From NCBI GenBank assembly GCA_016191985.1, contig JACPVB010000048.1, positions 1 through 5,768 of the forward strand: DNA of 5,768 bases, written 5' to 3'. Position 1 is the stretch's first letter, and the number at the start of each line of letters is the position of its first letter. The position numbers and the translations under genes are program-made. Below are positions 1 through 5,206 of this stretch, one piece after another. Source of the DNA: Chloroflexota bacterium (GTDB lineage: Bacteria; Chloroflexota; Anaerolineae; Anaerolineales; Villigracilaceae). The notes below the pieces were generated by a model. It was not told the DNA's origin and searched no databases. It saw only the letters and a program-made list of their open reading frames with translations.

Positions 1-75
1 CCGAACATCGCAGTTCTATCATGAAATGCAAAAAGTACCCGACGTTCGTTCTACTCACCGCTTTTCTCGCTCTTC

Positions 76-459
76 TTATGCCTTTTCTCTTGTACCAATT
101 GGATAAAGTCTAGCTAAGAAAATATCGACAAAATAACTGACTCCCGCAATTGACTCGTCTGGATTCGAGGTATCCTCAACCAGAAGGCCGTCTGATGTGG
201 GCGTTGGGATCACCGATTCATTTGAAGCCCTATTTTCACTTGTGTTGGTATTTTCTGGAACTTCTGGGGTTGGTGTAGGAGTGGGAAAATCCTGCGCAAA
301 TATGAACGGATCACCCCCTTCATTATTTTTCGTGAAGAGTTCCCCTATGGCATTGCTATCTTGTTCTGCTTCCTGCGCAAAAACTATGCTTTGGCTTGAA
401 ACTGAAAGAAGTAACAAGACCGTAATGACCTTGCCAATGAAATTGGGTTTAGTTTGCAT
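76..459 (-). CDS. Small secreted acidic Pro-Thr-rich protein, function unknown
   Basis: This 127-residue protein is probably exported. Residues 1-28 form a signal peptide: Lys4 and Lys10 precede a VITVLLLLSV core, and a likely signal-peptidase I site follows Val-Phe-Ala28. The mature part is strongly acidic and of low complexity. It has a PTPTPTP run near residues 59-65 and a second PTPT at 85-88, typical of extended wall or linker segments in Chloroflexota surface proteins. The last 20 or so residues (GVSYFVDIFLARLYPIG, then TREKA) are more hydrophobic and could pack as one helix or strand pair. I recognise no domain. The ATG start is supported by AGGGAG seven bases upstream. A near-consensus promoter and a leader of about 130 nt precede it. 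The stop is TAA, and I see no terminator hairpin in the 75 bases left in the window. It could be an intact small protein or the N-terminal stub of a larger truncated one. That it is a gene is fairly sure; its function is not known. Confidence 0.72.
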   Translation of the reverse strand: MQTKPNFIGKVITVLLLLSVSSQSIVFAQEAEQDSNAIGELFTKNNEGGDPFIFAQDFPTPTPTPEVPENTNTSENRASNESVIPTPTSDGLLVEDTSNPDESIAGVSYFVDIFLARLYPIGTREKA

Positions 460-527
460 GTACTAACTCCCTTTCTGTGTATGAAGGTTACCCAAGTCAG
501 AAACACTTGAGTTTGGAATAGGAATGT

Positions 528-570
528 GGGAAATTTGTTTTGTAAATTGGAGTCGTTAATCAAATTTCCC
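528..570 (-). promoter_or_regulatory. Inverted repeat in the leader of the small secreted protein
   Basis: Two perfect 10-bp arms, GGGAAATTTG (570-561) and CAAATTTCCC (537-528), flank a 23-nt loop in the predicted 5' leader. The first arm overlaps a strong Shine-Dalgarno-like GGAGGG at 573-568, so pairing would hide it. A CTCC inside the loop (552-549) could pair with the same GGAG, giving an alternative fold. The arms are seen directly. An RNA-level role is inference, and a protein-binding dyad on DNA is equally possible, since the arm centres are 33 bp apart, about three helical turns. Confidence 0.45.
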
Positions 571-593
571 TCCATCATGACTTTGTGTTAAAA

Positions 594-623
594 ATTATAA
601 GATATAGGGATAGGGGTTGTCAA
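594..623 (-). promoter_or_regulatory. Near-consensus sigma70-type promoter for the small secreted protein
   Basis: On the minus strand a perfect -35 hexamer TTGACA (623-618) and a perfect -10 hexamer TATAAT (599-594) are separated by 18 bases, one more than the optimum. Transcription would start near 587, leaving a leader of roughly 130 nt before the ATG at 459. Matching both hexamers exactly by chance in a short intergenic region is unlikely, so this is the best-supported promoter in the window. Confidence 0.8.
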
Positions 624-659
624 TGGATTAATGTCATTGGGTATGCGTGAGGGAGCAGA

Positions 660-690
660 GCAGTTCTCGCATAAATTTTGCGAGAACTGC
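660..690 (-). terminator. Hairpin just after the 700-residue beta-helix gene
   Basis: A perfect 12-bp stem (GCAGTTCTCGCA paired with TGCGAGAACTGC, loop of 7) lies 7 nt past the stop codon at 698. Its position fits a transcript 3' end. No U-tract follows on the minus strand, where the next bases are TCTGCTCCC, so it is not a classical intrinsic terminator. It may act with Rho, with other factors, or as a 3'-end stabiliser. The hairpin is certain as sequence; termination is inferred. Confidence 0.6.
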
Positions 691-697
691 CTGATTT

Positions 698-2800
698 TCA
701 CGGTACGTAATATTCAATAATCAACTGTGGACGATTGGCCGCATCTGCGTTTCCACTATAAATCCTGAGAAGGTCTATGCCGAAATCGTGGTTGTCGTCT
801 TTCTGGAAATGTAAGCGGAATTGGGTGACGTTGGTGCGGTTGATGTATGCGAAATTGATGGAGCTGAGCAATTTGGTGTACCAATTGTTCACTTTGGTAT
901 TTGTAAAAGAGAGCGCGTTGTTTTTGTTGGCAGTGGCTTTGAAGTCACCTAGTTGAAGGGCGGGGTTGCCGCCGAAGGGACCTTTACGGATATCCACAAG
1001 CAGGTTGCCATGCGTACTGAAGGGCAGGGTCCCTGTGAAACCAGCATATTTGAACTTGAGTGTAACTTTGGTGATGACGGCGTTATCGGGCAGCGGGGAG
1101 GTGTCGAATGATAGGATGGCGCGATACTGTCGGTTGGCGGCATCATCTCCCAGATTAAGAGTCGAGGCGGTGGAGTTCATCGTTCCTCCGGTACCGCTCG
1201 TTTCTGTGGATTCTCGAATCCACCCATCCTGCATTGCGATGGACTTCAGTGTCTTTGTTACCATTTCGTATTCGTATTCAAATGCGCCGATATCGCAATG
1301 GACACCTTGTGGACGTGTAATGCCGCGCTGATCTGCTGAGGGGCAGGCATCATCGCCTCCTGCGCCAATCGCGGGGGAGCCTGGAAGCAGCGCCATGGTT
1401 TGAGTGGGACCGCCGTTATTGGCGAGCGGCCCAAGGTTTGGATCAGATGTTAAGCTTGGTGTACCACATTGGTTGGGTGAGGCCGCATTATTTTCCACTA
1501 AATTATTTATGTTTGTGTTGATTAATCCTTCGCTATAACAATCTGCGCCAACTGTGGAATTAGCAATGATCGTGTTGGAAAAGTTGAGCGTTCCTGCAAA
1601 TTCTGGAAATCCTGGAATGGGCATACCGTTGTAAATACCCCCGCCCGTCGCAGCAGAGTTTTCTGAAAATGTAGCATTCGTTGTAGTCAGTGTGCCAAGG
1701 TTAAAAACACCTCCACCGGTTGCCGCGCTGTTGCCTACAATAGTACTGTTTGTCAAAGTTAGCCAATACCAGGTGGAAACCCCACCGCCATTTGTCGAGA
1801 CTGAATTCCCTGCGATTGTGCTATTTGTGAAATTTGCCGTGCCGAAATTAAAAAGGCCACCCCCATTATCTGCGGAGTTGTTGGTAATGGAGCTGTCTGT
1901 TACCGTTATTGTTCCGGTCTCAAAGTTCATGATTCCGCCACCAGCTCCGGCGAGATAGGTAGAATTTGATGAGAGCCTGCTCTTTGTTATCGTTAACGTG
2001 CCAGAATTTGCAACTCCACCGCCGTAATCCGCTGAGTTGTTGGAGAGGATACTGTCCGTTAGGGTCAATGTTCCCAGATTGGCAATGGCGCCGCCATCAT
2101 CTGACGCTGAATTAGCTGAGAATGTAGAGTTGGAAATATTGATACTGTCTGAGAGATTTAAAATTGCGCCACCGCTTTCGTATGCGGGATTTTCTGTAAA
2201 ACTTGTATTGGAAATTGTTGTTGATCCATTAATGTCGTTAAATATTGCTCCACCACCCATTAATCCAGTGTTACCATTGAAGACGCTATAGGTAACCGTC
2301 AGTTCGCCGCTGTTTCGAATAGCTCCTCCCTGGTCTCCAATGTTCCCGGAAAATATACAATCTTTAATCCTCAGTGAACCCAGGTTGGTTATCCCCCCAG
2401 AATTGGGGGGATAATAGTTCTTGCCATTGGTAAATTCAATTCCGGTAATCTCGACTGAGCTTAATGCCGCAACTGTCATTAGTGACAAATCGCTATTCCC
2501 ATTGGCGGTATCGCCGTTGATCTTGATAGAAGGGACCAAATTGCCGCCATCTATTGTCAATGACTTGTCAACTACAAGCATGGAGGCAACGTGGATCGTT
2601 TGCCCGGCAAGAGACAAATCAAATTTGATCGTGTCTCCATCGGATGCGTTGGCGATGGCCTGGCGAAGCGAGCCAGTCCCGCTGTCATTTGCGCTGGTGA
2701 CCACCCATTCTGTCGCGGCGCGAACTGGATGAGGCGGATGGATCCCAAAAGCAGATAACAAAACCAATGCGAGTAGTGTGATTCGGGTAATGCGGTTCAT
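698..2800 (-). CDS. Secreted parallel beta-helix protein with choice-of-anchor Q region and DNRLRE-like C-terminus
   Basis: This 700-residue protein is predicted to be exported and to act at the cell surface or outside it, in adhesion or carbohydrate or matrix contact; no catalytic residues are evident. Residues 1-28 form a signal peptide ending VRA. Residues 31-125 form an N-cap with the GSLRQAI motif common at the start of such proteins. Residues 135-415 hold about eleven beta-helix coils of 24-28 residues built on GGGxxN...LTLTNSTIxxNSA. Residues 452-509 match the choice-of-anchor Q signature (NNGGPTQT, GSPAIGAG, DQRGITRPQG, CDIGAFE). Residues 515-700 resemble DNRLRE modules: DGWIRES near the start, RAILSFDTSPLPDNAVIT in the middle, and the ending RPQLIIEYYVP. 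The ATG start is backed by GGAGGG five bases upstream and by the signal peptide right after it. A hairpin lies 7 nt past the TGA stop. Architecture is well supported; ligand and substrate cannot be read from sequence. Confidence 0.93.
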   Translation of the reverse strand: MNRITRITLLALVLLSAFGIHPPHPVRAATEWVVTSANDSGTGSLRQAIANASDGDTIKFDLSLAGQTIHVASMLVVDKSLTIDGGNLVPSIKINGDTANGNSDLSLMTVAALSSVEITGIEFTNGKNYYPPNSGGITNLGSLRIKDCIFSGNIGDQGGAIRNSGELTVTYSVFNGNTGLMGGGAIFNDINGSTTISNTSFTENPAYESGGAILNLSDSINISNSTFSANSASDDGGAIANLGTLTLTDSILSNNSADYGGGVANSGTLTITKSRLSSNSTYLAGAGGGIMNFETGTITVTDSSITNNSADNGGGLFNFGTANFTNSTIAGNSVSTNGGGVSTWYWLTLTNSTIVGNSAATGGGVFNLGTLTTTNATFSENSAATGGGIYNGMPIPGFPEFAGTLNFSNTIIANSTVGADCYSEGLINTNINNLVENNAASPNQCGTPSLTSDPNLGPLANNGGPTQTMALLPGSPAIGAGGDDACPSADQRGITRPQGVHCDIGAFEYEYEMVTKTLKSIAMQDGWIRESTETSGTGGTMNSTASTLNLGDDAANRQYRAILSFDTSPLPDNAVITKVTLKFKYAGFTGTLPFSTHGNLLVDIRKGPFGGNPALQLGDFKATANKNNALSFTNTKVNNWYTKLLSSINFAYINRTNVTQFRLHFQKDDNHDFGIDLLRIYSGNADAANRPQLIIEYYVP
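1556..2398 (-). repeat. Eleven degenerate beta-helix coil repeats within the 700-residue protein
   Basis: The encoded protein repeats a unit of about 24-28 residues: a turn of GGG-[AVIL]-x-N, a strand like GTLTLT, then NSTIxxNSA. Several central coils are close to each other, for example those starting GGGLFN, GGGVST, GGGVFN and GGGIYN (residues 313-415), while those near the N-terminus have drifted. This suggests expansion from the C-terminal side. The Asn ladders are typical of right-handed parallel beta-helices. Confidence 0.85.
2389..2414. repeat. GC-run inverted repeat inside the beta-helix gene
   Basis: A perfect 10-bp inverted repeat, TTATCCCCCC and GGGGGGATAA with loop AGAATT, lies in the coding sequence at the junction of the N-cap and the first beta-helix coil. 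It encodes Tyr-Tyr-Pro-Pro-Asn-Ser-Gly-Gly-Ile-Thr using only CCC for Pro and GGG for Gly. It would form a stable mRNA hairpin, and its two six-base runs are prone to slippage. Functional relevance is uncertain. Confidence 0.55.
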
Positions 2801-2805
2801 AAAAG

Positions 2806-2863
2806 CCCTCCATGTTTGTAGGCGTTGATACCTTTATTTTCTCTCTTTTTTAATTTTTGTCAA
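2806..2863 (-). promoter_or_regulatory. Candidate promoter and Shine-Dalgarno for the 700-residue beta-helix gene
   Basis: A perfect -35-like TTGACA (2863-2858) is followed 17 bases later by AAAATA (2840-2835), a poor -10, in a very A-rich stretch. The ribosome site GGAGGG (2811-2806), five bases before the ATG, is convincing. The promoter assignment rests mainly on the -35 and on the hairpin that separates this gene from the one before it. Confidence 0.4.
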
Positions 2864-2887
2864 ATGCGGAATTTTAGTCCACCTGTA

Positions 2888-2923
2888 TTACCCCACAAAA
2901 AACATAAACCCAACCGACCAGCC
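2888..2923 (-). pseudogene. Remnant C-terminal tail of an Fn3-type protein
   Basis: The minus strand reads Gly-Trp-Ser-Val-Gly-Phe-Met-Phe-Phe-Val-Gly and then TAA. Thirty of these bases (2923-2894) are identical to the 3' end of the Fn3 gene at 5242-5213, which ends WSVGFMFFVP. The same frame continues upstream as RVRNLREG, loosely like the RVRAKDKAGNWGG that precedes the tail in the intact gene, but it meets a stop at 2973-2971 and has no start codon. It cannot be an expressed gene on its own. I read it as a scar of a duplicated or replaced 3' end. The 30-base identity is observed; its history is inferred. Confidence 0.5.
2894..2923 (-). repeat. 30-bp exact direct repeat, copy 1 (intergenic)
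   Basis: These 30 bases are identical, in the same orientation, to 5213-5242. The flanks differ immediately on both sides. The copy overlaps the low-coordinate arm of the hairpin at 2918-2952. Confidence 0.9.
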
Positions 2924-2952
2924 CTCGCGTAGATTACGCACGCGAGGGCTGG
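2918..2952 (-). terminator. Strong GC-rich hairpin after the 668-residue gene
   Basis: A perfect 13-bp stem (CCAGCCCTCGCGT with ACGCGAGGGCTGG, loop of 9) lies 64 nt beyond the stop at 3017. On the minus strand the following bases are TCGGTTGGGTTTATG and then TTTTTT, so the U-run comes too late for a textbook intrinsic terminator. On the plus strand TTTT begins four bases after the stem. A nested alternative stem, GCGTA-GAT-TACGC, exists at 2927-2939. A transcript-end role is the simplest reading. Confidence 0.55.
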
Positions 2953-3016
2953 AGCTTTTGCCTAACTGTTATTGTATGTAGAGAATTTATCAGGCATTTT
3001 GATTATTTTTGCAGGG

Positions 3017-5023
3017 TTACTTTTCGGGGTCAATGGTAAGGATTTCAAAAGGAGTATTCAATTCTGACGTGACCATAAATTCAGCGATGTCTCCATCGTT
3101 GAGCATCACATCGGGCTGACTGCCGTTCTTCCAGGTGGCTGTCCATGGGAACGGGCCGCCGCTGACATAGCCACAGCCGGGGATGTAGAAACTTTTCAAT
3201 CCAAGCGCACCCTGAGCCTTTGTAGGGGTGATGAACGTGCCATTGGCATAGAAACTGCCGCCGAACGAGAACTTCTTATTGCTGATGGCAGCCAGGGGGT
3301 AATGGATGACCTTATGGTTTCCGCATCCAGTGACTGAGATGTAAATGGCGAAGTTATCTACTTTCGGAGTGGTGTTTATTACATAAAACTCGAGTCCTGA
3401 GCCTTTCCAGAAGCCAGGTCTGGCAGGGAAAAGTTTGAAGGTTTTGTAGGGACTGAAATTTTTCCATACACCATCGATCATGGCGCGGACTCTCCACTTG
3501 TAGTTGCCGTTGCTTAGTGTGGTTGTGGGTGTACTGGAACAAGGGGAGGTGCTGCAGCCACTGGCTGGAATGTTCTTGGTATAAACAAGGGTAGCGCCCT
3601 TCCAAAGTTCGTATTGATATTTGGTTGCTCCAAAAATCTTAGTCCACTTGTAGGTTGGGGTTGTGTCTGTGATGATGTTGACGGGATAAATCGTGGTTGG
3701 GACAATGGGAGGGATAGACCCTTCAAAAGCGCCGATGTCACAAGCGCTTCCTTGTGGGCGGGTAATACCGCGCTGATCAGTTGCCAAACAAGCATTTCCA
3801 CCGCTACCCGGCGTAGCAGGGTTCCCATGATTTGCAGCTGGGCTATTAGTATATAAACCATGTGTAAGGGTAGAACCTCCGTTATTTTGAAGGGGAGTCA
3901 ATCCAGGATTAATGGGTGCGGAAGGGGTGCCAACTTGATCGCCTGTAACAGGAGTGAATGTACAATCCAGGGAATTGCCAATGAGGTTATAGCCTGAACT
4001 GCCAATACCAGTATAACTGTAGCACTCTGGGCTGGTCCCGACTGTGGTATTACCAGCCACAATGCTATTGCGTAAAGTCAGCGAACCGCTTCCCGTGTTG
4101 TAGCCGCCATAATCACTGATGCCACCGCCAGCAGCCCCCACAAAACCATTTTGCAAGGTTTTATTGCCGCTGATTGTGCTATTGTTCAAGTTCATCACAC
4201 CACTTTGGTTGTTGAAGATGCCACCGCCTCGCGATGCGCTGTTGCCGCTAATCGTACTGTTGTTCACAGTTACATTACCGCCTGAGTTAAATATTCCTCC
4301 ACCAGAAGCATTCGTGACTGCATTCCCACTAATAGTAGTGTTATTAATTGACACATTACCACTTAGTATGTATATACCACCACCATCTGGTCCGTTGACA
4401 CCACCGCCAACAGAATCAAAAGATGTATTATTGCTGATGGTACTATTGTTGATAGTTATAGTTGGCCCGCCCCAGATACCGCCGCCTCCATGTACAGTAG
4501 CCGTATTACCGGTCACTATACTGTTGTTCAGGGTCAGTGTGAAGCCGCGATTGGAAATACCACCTCCCTCCCCATCTACATTTCCATTCCGAATAATAAA
4601 ATGATCGACAATGATGTTTGCTCTAGAATCGATTCCTCGTCGCGCTTCCTGAGCATCAATCGTCGACATACCATTCCGCAAGGTGAAGCCGTCATTCCAC
4701 CCGCCAGAGAGAATGATATCCTTTTCTATCAGCACGACTTCGCTGCCGGTGCCAGTGTAAGTTCCAGTTGCCACCTTAATCGTATCACCGGAGACGGACG
4801 CCTTTTCAATCGCTCCGTTGATCGTCCGGCATGGCGACCCTGCGGCAGTGCAGGAATTTGAATCATTCCCTGTGGTAGCCACATACCAGGTTGTGCCCCC
4901 AACTGCGCTGCCCTGCGCGTAGGCAGATTGAGGTATTGCCAGCGAGAATGCCAGGATGAATAAGAGGACAATGCTCGATAACGATGAGAGGCGAGGCCAA
5001 TAGGAATTGCGATTTTGGTTCAT
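3017..5023 (-). CDS. Secreted parallel beta-helix protein with anchor-Q region, Fn3-like domain and unassigned C-terminal domain
   Basis: This 668-residue protein is predicted to be exported and extracellular or surface-bound. Residues 1-36 form a signal peptide with a long LLFILAFSLAI core and an AYA cleavage site. Residues 45-150 form an N-cap of the TWYVATTGND...GDTIKVATGTY type that opens many right-handed beta-helix proteins. Residues 152-327 carry about six coils built on GGGIxN...NNSTISGN. Residues 372-434 match the choice-of-anchor Q signature (NNGGSTLTHGL, DQRGITRPQG, CDIGAFE). Residues 444-531 form an Fn3/Ig-like domain (TPTYKW, then NGNYKWRVRA). Residues 536-668 form a beta-rich domain with GCG at 566-568 and 616-618; I cannot name it. 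The ATG start is backed by AGAAGGAG ending six bases upstream and by the signal peptide. No catalytic set is visible, so binding or structural function is more likely than enzymatic. The gene differs from its 700-residue neighbour mainly in the C-terminal modules. Confidence 0.93.
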   Translation of the reverse strand: MNQNRNSYWPRLSSLSSIVLLFILAFSLAIPQSAYAQGSAVGGTTWYVATTGNDSNSCTAAGSPCRTINGAIEKASVSGDTIKVATGTYTGTGSEVVLIEKDIILSGGWNDGFTLRNGMSTIDAQEARRGIDSRANIIVDHFIIRNGNVDGEGGGISNRGFTLTLNNSIVTGNTATVHGGGGIWGGPTITINNSTISNNTSFDSVGGGVNGPDGGGIYILSGNVSINNTTISGNAVTNASGGGIFNSGGNVTVNNSTISGNSASRGGGIFNNQSGVMNLNNSTISGNKTLQNGFVGAAGGGISDYGGYNTGSGSLTLRNSIVAGNTTVGTSPECYSYTGIGSSGYNLIGNSLDCTFTPVTGDQVGTPSAPINPGLTPLQNNGGSTLTHGLYTNSPAANHGNPATPGSGGNACLATDQRGITRPQGSACDIGAFEGSIPPIVPTTIYPVNIITDTTPTYKWTKIFGATKYQYELWKGATLVYTKNIPASGCSTSPCSSTPTTTLSNGNYKWRVRAMIDGVWKNFSPYKTFKLFPARPGFWKGSGLEFYVINTTPKVDNFAIYISVTGCGNHKVIHYPLAAISNKKFSFGGSFYANGTFITPTKAQGALGLKSFYIPGCGYVSGGPFPWTATWKNGSQPDVMLNDGDIAEFMVTSELNTPFEILTIDPEK
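4043..4570 (-). repeat. About six beta-helix coil repeats within the 668-residue protein
   Basis: Coils of 24-33 residues repeat the pattern GGGI[FYSW]-N/G followed by a strand and NNSTISGN. NNSTIS recurs at residues 192-197, 254-259 and 280-285, with NNTTIS at 227-232. Spacing is less regular than in the 700-residue protein because of Gly-rich insertions near residues 205-222 and 290-312. Confidence 0.82.
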
Positions 5024-5061
5024 GAGATACTCCTTCTGTTGATAAAAAACGGTTGACGCTG

Positions 5062-5088
5062 GTTATAGAATACAACGTGGGTGGGCAA
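5062..5088 (-). promoter_or_regulatory. Weak candidate promoter for the 668-residue gene
   Basis: TATAAC (5067-5062), five of six to the -10 consensus, lies 38 bases upstream of the start codon. The best -35 is TTGCCC (5088-5083), four of six, but with a short 15-base spacer. A promoter somewhere here is expected because a terminator ends the preceding gene. The exact site is uncertain. Confidence 0.25.
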
Positions 5089-5141
5089 ATTAACTGCCAA
5101 AAGACGCCAACTTTTTTGATGATGTGACCAGGGTACTATTT

Positions 5142-5180
5142 GATAAAACAAAACCTCCGAGAGTTTCGACTCTCAGAGGC
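5142..5180 (-). terminator. Intrinsic terminator of the Fn3-repeat gene
   Basis: On the minus strand an 11-bp stem (CCTCTGAGAGT with ACTCTCGGAGG, including one T-G wobble) closes on a CGAA tetraloop. It is followed directly by TTTTGTTTTA. It begins 27 nt after the stop codon at 5207. This is the classic stem plus U-tract layout and the clearest terminator in the window. Confidence 0.88.
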
Positions 5181-5206
5181 TTGGATTGGTTCTTTTAGCC
5201 TTTCTT

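Noticed and set aside
1..58. Minus-strand frame open to the left edge, starting at a GTG at 58 (VSRTNVGYFLHFMIELRCS).
   Set aside because: Only 19 codons are visible, with no good Shine-Dalgarno. An open frame this short is expected by chance. It could be a next gene or a frameshifted continuation, but it cannot be supported here.
966..1331. Plus-strand open frame of about 120 codons opposite the DNRLRE-like region.
   Set aside because: It lies wholly inside a well-supported minus-strand gene, with no recognisable domain and no independent promoter or ribosome site.
3354..3861. Overlapping minus-strand frames inside the 668-residue gene.
   Set aside because: They are alternative frames of a clearly coding region with low-complexity translations (Gln/His/Pro-rich) and no start signals.
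4043..4570. Regular short repeats that might suggest a CRISPR or other array.
   Set aside because: The periodicity is in the translated protein (NNSTISGN coils) with degenerate DNA and no unique spacers between identical repeats.
4119..4604. Plus-strand open frame rich in Pro and Leu (IPPP repeats).
   Set aside because: It is the complement of the GGG/N repeat codons of the beta-helix gene. It has no signal peptide or ribosome site and simply mirrors the coil periodicity. The same applies to plus-strand frames at 1692-1958, 2037-2291 and 2421-2732.
698..5023. Possible pectate-lyase or other carbohydrate-active enzyme activity from the beta-helix fold.
   Set aside because: I see no catalytic Asp/Arg or calcium-site pattern of known polysaccharide lyases or GH28 enzymes. 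The coils are Asn/Gly/Ser/Thr repeats, so no enzyme is called.
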